Made by a program: the position numbers and the translations under genes. The notes under the pieces were generated by a model that saw only the letters and a program-made list of their open reading frames with translations, had not been told where the DNA came from and ran no database searches. This document shows positions 22,183 to 31,064 of a stretch of DNA of 36,322 nt, in pieces. Each line of letters starts with the position of its first letter. Within the stretch, counting starts at the first letter, position 1. Source of the stretch: Methanosarcinales archaeon (lineage in GTDB: Archaea; Halobacteriota; Methanosarcinia; Methanosarcinales; Methanoperedenaceae). The DNA lies in contig CAJPFJ010000017.1 of NCBI GenBank assembly GCA_905339155.1, positions 1-36,322 of the forward strand, given 5' to 3'.

Positions 22183-23814
22183 GTGGATGATAAATTCGAA
22201 GAAGCCCTAAAAAGAAACCCGCACCTGGCAGAATATGTTGATAAAATCAAGAAAGAAAGCGGGGTAATGCCGGACTTCATGCCTAAATTATCCCGTGATA
22301 TTGTAGACATTCCGGTACCTTCCATAATTTATCCTGTGGGTGATCCGATATTTATCCATCTAAAAGGCGACAAGGTCACAAAGCAAATTTTTTATATTGC
22401 GATAGAGCCATCCCTATCCCCGGATGAGTCTAAAAAATATAAAGCTATAATGGATACTATTCTTGAAAAAGCTGCAGATGAAGTAGTTCCTGAAAATGAG
22501 GAACAATTGAGAAAGTTAATGATGAAACTTTTTAATGAATCGGTTCATATTGCGGGGAAATTTGCGCCAATTGGAATACTTGATAAATTCCTTGGAGTAA
22601 AATCCGTATCTTTAACCCAGGATGAATATGATAAGATCTCCTATTTCCTTGACCGGGATGTGATCGGCCAGGGACCGATAGAGCCTGTAATAAGGGATCC
22701 TTACCTTGAAGATATTCATAGTATTGGAGTAAGCGGTATATACATAGTTCATAAGATCATGAACATGCTTACAACAAATTTGACCTTCGGCACCCAGGAA
22801 AACCTGAGTCACTGGCTGCATACCGTGGGGGAACGCATTGGCAGGCCTGTAAGCGATGCGCGCCCCATAATCGATGGTTCTCTTGGTGATGGTACAAGGA
22901 TCGCCGCTATTTATAGTACTGACATCAGCCGGAAAGGTTCCAGTTTCACCATGAGAAAATTCATGGAAGTGCCGGCGAGTATTCCCCAGCTTATCAAGTG
23001 GGGAAGTGTGGACGCAAATCTTTGCGCATATCTTTGGCTTTTACTTGAGAACCAGATGAGCATTTTCTTTAGCGGTGAAACAGCAAGCGGCAAGACAACA
23101 ATGCTTAACGCTGCATTGCCCTTCATCAGCAGCAAATCAAAGATGTATACAGTAGAAGATACTGCTGAAGTACTTCCTCCGCAGCCGGCATGGCAGCAAT
23201 TAATCACACGGCTTGATGGTCCGATTGAATCCCAGGTAGATACATTTACTCTCTTGAAAGTAGCCTTGCGGTCAAGACCAAACTATATCATTGTGGGTGA
23301 GATCAGGGGCGCAGAGGGCGCGGTCGCATTCCAGGCAATGCAGACAGGGCATGCTGTTCTTGCAACCTTCCATGCTTCATCGGTCAGAAAACTTCTCCAG
23401 AGGTTGAGCGGTGAACCTATAAATATCCCGCCAACATTTGCGGATAACCTCAATGCAGCTTTGATTCTCCAGGCAATATACCGAAAAGGTAAATATTTGC
23501 GAAGGTGCACTTCTGTCGACGAGATAGAAGGGTATCTTGAAGAAGCGGGTGGTGTAATAACGCGTGGAGTTTTTGAGTGGGATTTTACAAATGACAGGCA
23601 TCGTTTCAGGGGTATGAATAATAGTTTCCTCCTTGATAAGATAGCTACTAAACAGGGTTATGATGATAAGCGCCTGATATATGATGACCTTGCATTACGT
23701 TCCAAAATACTTACCAGGATGGTAGAAGAAAATATCATGGATTATTATAAAGTAAGGGATATAATCTGGGCATACCAGGCAAGAGGTCTTGAAGGAATTC
23801 CATTTGAGGTATGA
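22183..23814 (+). CDS. arlI: Archaellum assembly/rotation ATPase ArlI (FlaI)
   Basis: 543-residue type II/IV secretion-superfamily ATPase that powers assembly and rotation. It has the N-terminal domain (to about 220), Walker A FSGETASGKTTM (about 298-309), Asp box YTVEDTAEV, Walker B region NYIIVGEIRGAEGAVAF, and the His box GHAVLATFHASS. It starts with GTG, with AAGGAG 8 to 13 bases upstream. The length is typical of ArlI. The stop is three bases before arlJ, so the ATPase and its membrane platform are coupled. Confidence 0.94.
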   Translation: MDDKFEEALKRNPHLAEYVDKIKKESGVMPDFMPKLSRDIVDIPVPSIIYPVGDPIFIHLKGDKVTKQIFYIAIEPSLSPDESKKYKAIMDTILEKAADEVVPENEEQLRKLMMKLFNESVHIAGKFAPIGILDKFLGVKSVSLTQDEYDKISYFLDRDVIGQGPIEPVIRDPYLEDIHSIGVSGIYIVHKIMNMLTTNLTFGTQENLSHWLHTVGERIGRPVSDARPIIDGSLGDGTRIAAIYSTDISRKGSSFTMRKFMEVPASIPQLIKWGSVDANLCAYLWLLLENQMSIFFSGETASGKTTMLNAALPFISSKSKMYTVEDTAEVLPPQPAWQQLITRLDGPIESQVDTFTLLKVALRSRPNYIIVGEIRGAEGAVAFQAMQTGHAVLATFHASSVRKLLQRLSGEPINIPPTFADNLNAALILQAIYRKGKYLRRCTSVDEIEGYLEEAGGVITRGVFEWDFTNDRHRFRGMNNSFLLDKIATKQGYDDKRLIYDDLALRSKILTRMVEENIMDYYKVRDIIWAYQARGLEGIPFEV

Positions 23815-23817
23815 AAT

Positions 23818-25470
23818 ATGAATACAAAGGTCATATTCCACTGCCTCGGGATCTCGCAAAAAACCTATTTCAAGAATTTTGTGATCCCGGTAACTATTTT
23901 AGCGATTTTATTTCCAATTATAATCCTGGTTCTTGTTCCTTCAGTCATGGAAGGAGTTCTGGTCGTGGGTGTACTGCTTGTCCCCATTGCACTTTTTGCA
24001 ATGGTGATAATTTATCCCATATCAAGCCTTGAAGGGAAAAAAAAAGAAATAGACAATAATATACACTATTATATTACACATATGGGTGTTCTTGCGACCT
24101 CCCAGATGACAAGGGTTGATCTTTTACTCAAGCTGTCCCATACTGAAGCTTATGGTTATCTGGCAAAAGAGACAGGAAGGATATATGCTCTTGTTTTCTA
24201 CTGGCATGTAAGTTTCCCTGTGGCATGCAGGTTCATAGCGCAGAGGACGCCTTCCGTTCTTTTTTCGGACTTTCTTGACAGGATGGCGCATTCTGTCCAG
24301 GCAGGGCAGGATTTCGGGGAGTTCGTGTTATCCGAGCAAACTGTGGTAATGAATGATTTCACGACCATGTACCAGGACTCTTTGAATTCTATAGATATGG
24401 TAAAAGAAATGTTCATTTCAATGTGCATGTCCCTTATTTTCATAGTAGCTTTTGCGATTATCATGCCAATAATAACGGGCATGGATTCCATAATACTGCT
24501 TGGAGGCTCAATAGCCATATTCATAGGTACGGAACTTGTGATATTGTTATATGCCAGGTCAAAAGTGCCCGCGGACAGGATATGGCATACACTTGATATC
24601 GAGACCCCGGCTGACCGCAGGATCAAATGGTCTATGCCAATTTCTTTGTTCCTCTGTATGATTGTTACGGTAATCGTACTTGTTTTCACTAAATTGCCAA
24701 CAACTATAATGTTTGCCGCTTCATTGACCCCGTTGTTACTTACCGGACTGATAGCGCGGACTGAGGAAAATAAGATCAAGAGATATGATAATAATTTTGG
24801 AGCTTTCATCCGTTCTCTTGGCGGAGCTGCAGGGTCAAGAAGCGGACTTATTCTGGAATCACTAAAAGAATTGATTTCACATGATTTCGGCCCGCTTTCA
24901 GAAAATGTGAATAACCTGTATAAGAGACTTAAAACAAGGCTCAATACACCGCGTTCATGGGAGCATTTCGCTGCCGGAACGGGGAGTAATCTGATTGAAC
25001 GCTTTGCAACGATGTTCGTGGAAGGAACAAATGTGGGCGGGAAACCTGCTATTATCGGAGATATTATAAGCAAAAATTTTATGAGCATACTTTCGATGAG
25101 AAAATTGAGATACAGCAGCGCTTCAAGCCTGATCGGTGTGTTATATGGCATGACCGCGGGAATTTCAGCAACGATGTTTCTTGCTTTGTCTATAATTGCA
25201 ATGCTGGCTAAAATGTTTTCAAATATTTCGATCCCTGATATCGACATAGGAATTTCAATTGCTACTATCTCGGCCACTAATATTCCACTGATGACAACGA
25301 TGCTTATGATAATGATGGTGTGTCATTCGCTGATGTCTGCAATGCTAATCAGAATTGTTGACGGAGGTCATCCTTTTAATACCTATACTCATTTTGTGGG
25401 ACTTGTCTGGGTTTCTGCGCTGACTGCCGAATTGACAATGCAAGGGATGGGGCCGCTATTGGGGATGTAA
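23818..25470 (+). CDS. arlJ: Archaellum membrane platform protein ArlJ (FlaJ)
   Basis: 550-residue polytopic protein with two T2SF-like halves. Hydrophobic segments are visible at about 25-45, 48-68, 200-222, 225-245, 275-295, 300-315, 440-465, 480-505 and 520-545. The cytoplasmic loop FGAFIRSLGGAAGSRSGLIL and the repeat with RSWEHFAAGTGSNLIERFAT are typical of FlaJ and contact ArlI. It is the last gene of the archaellum operon; about 120 bases separate it from cheY. Confidence 0.92.
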   Translation: MNTKVIFHCLGISQKTYFKNFVIPVTILAILFPIIILVLVPSVMEGVLVVGVLLVPIALFAMVIIYPISSLEGKKKEIDNNIHYYITHMGVLATSQMTRVDLLLKLSHTEAYGYLAKETGRIYALVFYWHVSFPVACRFIAQRTPSVLFSDFLDRMAHSVQAGQDFGEFVLSEQTVVMNDFTTMYQDSLNSIDMVKEMFISMCMSLIFIVAFAIIMPIITGMDSIILLGGSIAIFIGTELVILLYARSKVPADRIWHTLDIETPADRRIKWSMPISLFLCMIVTVIVLVFTKLPTTIMFAASLTPLLLTGLIARTEENKIKRYDNNFGAFIRSLGGAAGSRSGLILESLKELISHDFGPLSENVNNLYKRLKTRLNTPRSWEHFAAGTGSNLIERFATMFVEGTNVGGKPAIIGDIISKNFMSILSMRKLRYSSASSLIGVLYGMTAGISATMFLALSIIAMLAKMFSNISIPDIDIGISIATISATNIPLMTTMLMIMMVCHSLMSAMLIRIVDGGHPFNTYTHFVGLVWVSALTAELTMQGMGPLLGM

Positions 25471-25588
25471 TCATGCAATATCACACCAATATCACACTTT
25501 TGTATATACTGATGTGGTTGAGAATAGATGTATACAATGAAATCAACTTTAAAACATAGAAATCAAAAAATAATATCTCGGAGGAATA

Positions 25589-25945
25589 ATGGCTGGAAAA
25601 ATATTACTGGTGGATGATGCGGCATTCATGCGAATGATGCTTAAAAAGATCATGGCGCCAACAGGACATGAATTAATAGAAGCAGTAGATGGTTCAGACG
25701 GTGTTGCAAAATATAAGGAACATAAACCGAATCTTGTATTCTGCGATATTGTCATGCCAAATGTTGATGGTATTGAATGCCTGAAGCAAATAATGGCTTT
25801 TGACAGTAATGCCAAAGTCGTCATGTGCAGTTCCATCGGACAGCAGACTGTAGTAAATGATGCGATCAAAATTGGGGCAAGGGATTTTATTGTAAAGCCG
25901 TTTGATGCTGCCAAGGTCCTGGAAGCTGTTTCTAAAAATATGTGA
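25589..25945 (+). CDS. cheY: Chemotaxis response regulator CheY
   Basis: 118-residue stand-alone receiver with all active-site residues: Asp9/Asp10 (LLVDDAAFM), phosphoacceptor Asp53 (VFCDIVMPN), Ser81/82 (VVMCSSIG) and Lys103 (FIVKPFDA). CheA phosphorylates it; in archaea it reaches the motor through CheF and ArlC/D/E, none of which is in this window. GGAGG lies 6 bases before the ATG. First gene of cheY-B-A-R-C. Confidence 0.93.
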   Translation: MAGKILLVDDAAFMRMMLKKIMAPTGHELIEAVDGSDGVAKYKEHKPNLVFCDIVMPNVDGIECLKQIMAFDSNAKVVMCSSIGQQTVVNDAIKIGARDFIVKPFDAAKVLEAVSKNM

Positions 25946-25957
25946 CCGGATTTACCT

Positions 25958-27019
25958 ATGTCCAGAATAAGGGTACTTGTTGTTGATGATTCAGCGTTCA
26001 TGCGCAAGATCATAATTGATATTCTGGCATCTTCTCCTGATATAGAAATTATAGGCAAAGCAAAAAACGGACAGGAAGCAATAGAAAAGGTAACTCAGCT
26101 TCGGCCTGATGTAGTCACTATGGACGTTGAAATGCCCGTTCTTGCCGGATTACAGGCGCTTGGTTATATAATGAGTGAGTGTCCCACCCCCGTTATCATG
26201 TTGAGTGGTTCGGAATCAAAACAAGCCGATCTTACCTTGACAGCGTTCCAATATGGCGCAGTTGATTTCATCCAGAAACCTTCAGGGAACATAAGCCTTG
26301 ATATGGCAAAAGTAAAAGATGAGTTGATAAAAAAAGTTAAAGCAGCTGCAAATGTGGCTGTCCATAAGCTTGGGTTTATAGAAGAACAAAAAGTAAACAT
26401 ACGCAAGAAAGAAAAAATCATACCAGTACAAAGAATCAGGACCAAAAAAATAATAATAATAGGCTCTTCCACAGGCGGACCAAGGGCTTTACAACAGGTC
26501 ATACCTTTTTTACCTTCCAATCTTCATGCCCCAGTCCTTGTTGTACAGCACATGCCTCCCGGATTTACCAAATCCCTCGCAGACCGTTTGAATTCCCAAT
26601 CCATGCTAAAAGTAAGAGAAGCATTGGAGGGAGATATTCTGGAGGTTGGAACTGTTTATATAGCTCCAGGGGATTTTCATATGATCGTAAAACAACAAAA
26701 TATTAATGGTGAGCTTAAAGAAGTTATCGCACTAACGAAGACTGAAAAGGTACAGGGTGTACGGCCTTCTATTGATGTTCTTTTAAATTCTGTGGCACCG
26801 ATCTTTGGACAAAATACACTTGGAGTAATACTTACTGGAATGGGTTCTGATGGAACAAATGGTATCAGGAAACTAAAATCGGCTGGCGGCAAGGTGATAG
26901 CTGAGGATGAGTCCACATGCGTGGTTTATGGTATGCCAAGGTCTGTGATCGAACAAAAACTGGCAGATTACATTTTACCAATTAACAAAATAGCCCAGAG
27001 CATAACGGAAAATACATAG
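25958..27019 (+). CDS. cheB: Chemotaxis protein-glutamate methylesterase CheB
   Basis: 353 residues: receiver domain (1-120; VLVVDDSAF, Asp56 in VVTMDVEMPV, Lys in FIQKPSG), a linker, and the methylesterase domain (about 162-350) with the catalytic Ser in GSSTGGPRALQ, His in VQHMPPGFTKSLADRL and Asp in ILTGMGSDGTNGIRKL. CheB removes methyl groups from receptor glutamates when phosphorylated by CheA. It begins 12 bases after cheY. Confidence 0.95.
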   Translation: MSRIRVLVVDDSAFMRKIIIDILASSPDIEIIGKAKNGQEAIEKVTQLRPDVVTMDVEMPVLAGLQALGYIMSECPTPVIMLSGSESKQADLTLTAFQYGAVDFIQKPSGNISLDMAKVKDELIKKVKAAANVAVHKLGFIEEQKVNIRKKEKIIPVQRIRTKKIIIIGSSTGGPRALQQVIPFLPSNLHAPVLVVQHMPPGFTKSLADRLNSQSMLKVREALEGDILEVGTVYIAPGDFHMIVKQQNINGELKEVIALTKTEKVQGVRPSIDVLLNSVAPIFGQNTLGVILTGMGSDGTNGIRKLKSAGGKVIAEDESTCVVYGMPRSVIEQKLADYILPINKIAQSITENT

Positions 27020-27030
27020 AGGAAAAATTT

Positions 27031-28986
27031 ATGGATGACATGGATGAATATAAAGAAATGTTCGCAGTTGAATCCGCAGAACATCTCCAATCAATGAATG
27101 AGGCGCTTCTCAGTCTTGAAAAAGATTCGGCGAACAGTGAAACGATAAATGTAATGTTCAGGGCAGCCCATACCCTCAAAGGCATGTCGGCAACAATGGG
27201 TTATACAAATATCAAAGAACTCACCCATAACATGGAAAACCTTATGGACAGGGTTCGAAAAAATGAAATAAGACTTGACTCTTCTGCGATAGATGTCCTT
27301 TTCGAATGTCTTGATACACTTGAAAAAATGGTGGAAACACCTGAAAAATCCTCTGAAATTGATATTTCTTCTCTCATTGAAAAATTATCAAAAAATGATC
27401 ATGTGTCTGCAAAGGAAGAGCAAATAGTTTTAACTAATAATGTAGCGCATGAGACTATTTCGGAAAATATCGCAGACATTAACGCGCCTGAAAATTCCCC
27501 GGGTATGTCTGAAACCAGTAGCAATGTTTATGAAATAACTGTCACGCTTCATGAATCCTGTCTGCTTAAATCTGCCAGGTCAACAGTTGTAATGAGGAAT
27601 CTATCTGAGCTTGGGGAGATCATTGAAACAGTTCCTCCGGTAAAGGATCTGGAGGATGAAAAATTCGACCGGGAATTCAAGGTCATAGTTTCGACAATAC
27701 AAGATGCCAGGAAATTAGAAGATGCAGCAAGAAAAGTATCTGAGATATCAAAAGTGGAAGTTAAACCCCATACGGGCTCTAAATCCAGGGCAAAAACCGA
27801 AGAAAAAGCGGGTGTCACCGAAGGGAGTAAGACCTCTATAAAAAGCGTACAGAGTGTACGGGTAAGCATAGAACGCCTGGATTCGCTGATGAACCTTGTG
27901 GGGGAACTGATCATAAACAAGATCCGATTAATGCAGCTTGCCAGTGTGCACAAACTGGATGATCTTGTGGAGACGCTTGCCAGCCTTAACCGTCTTACAA
28001 ACGACCTTCAGGAAGAGATCATGGCAGCGAGGATGGTGCCCATTGAGCAGATATTTAACAGGTTCCCGAGAATGATCAGGGATCTTGCGAAAAATCAGGG
28101 GAAAGAAATCGATTTGATCTTAGAAGGCGGGGATATTGAACTTGATCGAACAGTACTTGATGAAATCGGAGACCCGCTTGTACATATCCTGAGGAATTGC
28201 GTTGACCATGGTATTGAATCTCCAGAGGTAAGAAAACAGAATGGCAAGAACCCGAAAGGTACGATCAAATTGACTGCGATGCGGGAAAAAAATCATGTTG
28301 TTATTGAAGCAGTCGATGATGGTAAAGGGATGGACCCGCAAAAGATGAGAGAAACGGCTGTAAAGAAAGGATTGATGACACAGGAAGAAGCAGCAAAGCT
28401 TTCCGATACTGACGCGATAAACCTGTCTTTTATGGCAGGATTCAGTACTGCAGATAAAGTCACAGAAATCTCTGGAAGAGGGGTAGGAATGGACGTGGTG
28501 CGGACAAAGATCGGAGGAATGGGCGGGTCAATTAAACTTGAATCTGTCCTTGGTAAGGGAACAACATTGAAACTCAAGCTTCCTTTGACTGTTGCGATCA
28601 TTCATTCATTGATGGTTAAAGTAGGTTCGGACATCTATGCCATACCTATTGCCAATGTTATTAGAGACCTGTCAATTAAGAAAGAAGAAATAAAGACGAT
28701 CAAGGGTGAAGAAGTAGTTTTGATACGAGGTGAAGTCCTGCCTTTAATTCGATTGCATAAACTCTTCGATATTAAAAGCAATGGTTCTGAAGAACTTCTT
28801 GTGGTTGTAGTTGAACGTATGGGCAGCAATGTCGGACTGGTAGTAGACCAGGTTATTGGCCAGCAGGAAGTAATAATCAAGAACCTTGACAATAACATTT
28901 TAAAAGGAGTCAAAGGATTTGCGGGAGCCACGATCCTTGGCGATGGCAATGTTGCTTTGATCCTTGATGTGGGGTCATTGCTATGA
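27031..28986 (+). CDS. cheA: Chemotaxis sensor kinase CheA
   Basis: 651 residues with the full domain set: HPt (1-110; phosphorylated His47 in FRAAHTLKGMSATMGY), CheY/CheB-binding P2 (about 165-250; YEITVTLHESCLLKSARSTV), dimerisation helices (about 275-335; VRVSIERLDSLMNLVGELII), ATPase (N box PLVHILRNCVDHGIE, G1 VDDGKGMDP, G2 ISGRGVGMDVV), and C-terminal CheW-like coupling domain (about 520-650). No region is missing. The stop overlaps the cheR start. The kinase needs CheW and receptors, which must be encoded elsewhere. Confidence 0.95.
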   Translation: MDDMDEYKEMFAVESAEHLQSMNEALLSLEKDSANSETINVMFRAAHTLKGMSATMGYTNIKELTHNMENLMDRVRKNEIRLDSSAIDVLFECLDTLEKMVETPEKSSEIDISSLIEKLSKNDHVSAKEEQIVLTNNVAHETISENIADINAPENSPGMSETSSNVYEITVTLHESCLLKSARSTVVMRNLSELGEIIETVPPVKDLEDEKFDREFKVIVSTIQDARKLEDAARKVSEISKVEVKPHTGSKSRAKTEEKAGVTEGSKTSIKSVQSVRVSIERLDSLMNLVGELIINKIRLMQLASVHKLDDLVETLASLNRLTNDLQEEIMAARMVPIEQIFNRFPRMIRDLAKNQGKEIDLILEGGDIELDRTVLDEIGDPLVHILRNCVDHGIESPEVRKQNGKNPKGTIKLTAMREKNHVVIEAVDDGKGMDPQKMRETAVKKGLMTQEEAAKLSDTDAINLSFMAGFSTADKVTEISGRGVGMDVVRTKIGGMGGSIKLESVLGKGTTLKLKLPLTVAIIHSLMVKVGSDIYAIPIANVIRDLSIKKEEIKTIKGEEVVLIRGEVLPLIRLHKLFDIKSNGSEELLVVVVERMGSNVGLVVDQVIGQQEVIIKNLDNNILKGVKGFAGATILGDGNVALILDVGSLL

Positions 28987-29825
28987 TGAATTTACAACCA
29001 GTCACCATAAGTGAGGATGAAAAGGAATTTTCAGAATTGAAGTCTATCATTAAAAGAAAAATCGGATTTAACTGTGAAGACTATAAACAGCCTCACCTGA
29101 AGAGAAGGCTTGCTGTAAGGCTTCGTGCGACCGCGTCAAAATCTTATAAGGATTATACACAGGTGCTGTTAAAAAATGAGGAAGAGGTAAAACAGCTCAA
29201 AGAAACATTAACAGTAAACGTAACGGAATTATTCAGGAACCCGGAAACATTTGACTCTGTCAGGAACAATGTTCTTCCGGAATTGATCAAACGAAAGGGA
29301 ATTAATAAAGTCATCAAAATATGGAGCGCAGGATGCTCAAATGGTGAAGAACCCTATTCAATCGCAATCATGTTGAATGAATTCCTTGGAAGTTCAGCCA
29401 AAAGATATAATATTTCGATCCAGGCTACGGATATCGATGATGACTCCATTGCGAAAGCAGAAATGGCAATGTTCCAAGCAAAACAACTTGAAAAAATAGG
29501 CCAGGAAAGGATCAATCGTTTTTTCTTAAAGAAAGATAATAATTACCAGGTCATTGATGAATTAAAAAAGCTTGTGAAGGTGAAACGCCATGATCTGATT
29601 TCAGGGCCGAAATTTTCAGGTTTTGATATTATATTTTGCAGGAATGTTACAATCTATTTTGAACAAAAATTGCAGGAGGTATTGTATCTGAATTTTTATA
29701 ATGCGCTCAATGATGGGGGGTTTTTTGTCATGGGAAAGACTGAGACACTGGTCGGGCCTGCAATCCAACTGTTTAAACGTTTTGATTTGAAAGAAAGAAT
29801 ATATCAAAAGAAGGAAAAAATATGA
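28983..29825 (+). CDS. cheR: Chemotaxis receptor methyltransferase CheR
   Basis: 280 residues. The N-terminal helical domain (FSELKSIIKRKIGFNCEDYK) is followed by the SAM-binding domain: NVTELFRNPETFD, IWSAGCSNGEEPYSIAIML, ATDIDDDSI, the DIIFCRNVTIYFE motif and GGFFVMGKTETL. It methylates receptor glutamates and balances CheB. The canonical RNVLIYF reads RNVTIYF here. Its ATG overlaps the cheA stop, and its own end overlaps cheC by four bases. Confidence 0.94.
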   Translation: MMNLQPVTISEDEKEFSELKSIIKRKIGFNCEDYKQPHLKRRLAVRLRATASKSYKDYTQVLLKNEEEVKQLKETLTVNVTELFRNPETFDSVRNNVLPELIKRKGINKVIKIWSAGCSNGEEPYSIAIMLNEFLGSSAKRYNISIQATDIDDDSIAKAEMAMFQAKQLEKIGQERINRFFLKKDNNYQVIDELKKLVKVKRHDLISGPKFSGFDIIFCRNVTIYFEQKLQEVLYLNFYNALNDGGFFVMGKTETLVGPAIQLFKRFDLKERIYQKKEKI

Positions 29826-30439
29826 ATGATGTAAGAACTCTCACGGATTTCCAGAGCGATGCACTAAAGGAGGTTGGAAACATTGGTATCGGGCATGCGA
29901 CTACTTCCCTTTCCCAGATGGTAAATAAACAGGTGGGGATATCTCTTCCGGAACTTAAATTGATACCTTTGGTCCTGGTGCCAACGCTTGTGCAGAATGA
30001 AGAAACTGTTGTAGGGATAATACTTGAACTCAAAGGGGATGCAAAAGGCTTTTTGCTCCTTTTATTATCAAAGCCAACGGCAAAATTTTTGATAAGACTT
30101 GTAATTGGTGAAGCAGATGAAACAAAAGAATTCGATGAGATGGAAATATCAGTTTTGAAGGAATTGGGCAATATTATGGGGGGTACATATATTTCTGCTC
30201 TTTCAAATTTCCTGTCAATATCGATAGGTTTGTCCCCACCCTCAGAGATATACGATATGTCAGATGCAATAATCAACCAGGTTGTATGCCTGTTGAGCCC
30301 GGATGTTGAAGATGTTTTATTCCTCAAGACTCAATTTGATATTAATTCTGAAAAAATCGACGGGAAAATATTGATATTTACTGATTCCAACTCTCTTACA
30401 AAGATGCTGGATGCTATCAACAAGCTGGTTGGGAAATAA
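29822..30439 (+). CDS. cheC: CheY-phosphatase CheC
   Basis: 205 residues with both phosphatase motifs of the form D/S-xxx-E-xx-N: Asp13-Glu17-Asn20 (SDALKEVGNIGIGHA) and Ser110-Glu114-Asn117 (ISVLKELGNIMGG), so both active sites look competent. CheC dephosphorylates CheY and is stimulated by CheD, which is encoded just downstream but apparently under a separate promoter. The start overlaps cheR. Confidence 0.93.
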   Translation: MNDVRTLTDFQSDALKEVGNIGIGHATTSLSQMVNKQVGISLPELKLIPLVLVPTLVQNEETVVGIILELKGDAKGFLLLLLSKPTAKFLIRLVIGEADETKEFDEMEISVLKELGNIMGGTYISALSNFLSISIGLSPPSEIYDMSDAIINQVVCLLSPDVEDVLFLKTQFDINSEKIDGKILIFTDSNSLTKMLDAINKLVGK

Positions 30440-30486
30440 GGATTTTTTCACCAGTATTGATATTTATGGGTTAACAGTGTTTGTAT

Positions 30487-30545
30487 CATCATGATAATCT
30501 TAATTGTCATAATGATAAGCATTATTATGATGCTTACATATATCC
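30487..30545 (+). promoter_or_regulatory. Inverted repeat and TATA element upstream of cheD
   Basis: CATCATGATAAT (30487-30498) and ATTATTATGATG (30521-30532) are inverted repeats with one mismatch and a 22-base spacer, which itself contains TCATAATGATAAG. A TATA-like CATATATC (30538-30545) follows, about 25-30 bases before the cheD ATG, which would give a leaderless mRNA. The half-site resembles those at 17000-17024 and 18635-18650, but here it lies upstream of TATA, a position more typical of activators. Confidence 0.45.
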
Positions 30546-30569
30546 GAATCCAGAAGAATAATATGAATT

Positions 30570-31058
30570 ATGGATTCAAAACCGGAAAAGATAATTATTG
30601 GAATTGCAGAACTTGTCGTTGTTCATAATCCAGCGGTACTTGTTACCATCGGTCTTGGGTCTTGCGTGGCTATCTCAATTCGCGACCCGATAGCCCGATA
30701 CGGAGGACTTTCCCATATACTTCTTCCAAGTATATCCGAGTCAAATAATAAGAGTAATCCCATGAAATTTGCAGATTCAGCTCTGGAAATGGTAGTGGAT
30801 CTGCTGCTCAAGAAAGGCTGTGCGAAAAACAGGTTGGAAGCAAAGATAGCTGGGGGAGCCAGCATGTTCAATATCGGTGGTAATACCATCAATATCGGGG
30901 AAAGAAATGTCGACGCAGTTAAGAAAAAGCTAAAGGAATTGAATATTCCGCTTCTTGCCAGTGATACAGGTGAGAATTACGGACGAACTATAGAATTCAA
31001 TATTGCTTCAGGCATTATGTATGTGAAAAGTGCTTTTCATGGCATTAAGGAAATTTAG
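30570..31058 (+). CDS. cheD: Chemotaxis receptor glutamine deamidase CheD
   Basis: 162 residues with the CheD catalytic set: Cys32 in TIGLGSCVAISI and His49 in GGLSHILLPS, plus AKIAGGASMFNIGGNTINIG and a terminal GRTIEFNIASGIMYVK. CheD deamidates receptor glutamines and also binds CheC to raise its phosphatase activity. There is no Shine-Dalgarno sequence; see the TATA element upstream. It ends six bases before the end of the minus-strand transporter gene, so the two transcripts converge. Confidence 0.93.
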   Translation: MDSKPEKIIIGIAELVVVHNPAVLVTIGLGSCVAISIRDPIARYGGLSHILLPSISESNNKSNPMKFADSALEMVVDLLLKKGCAKNRLEAKIAGGASMFNIGGNTINIGERNVDAVKKKLKELNIPLLASDTGENYGRTIEFNIASGIMYVKSAFHGIKEI

Positions 31059-31064
31059 ATCAAT

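Noticed and set aside
24198..25277. 359-codon open frame on the minus strand opposite arlJ
   Set aside because: It is antisense to a clear arlJ gene, has a low-complexity Ser/Ile-rich composition and no family motif; long antisense frames arise easily from membrane-protein codons.
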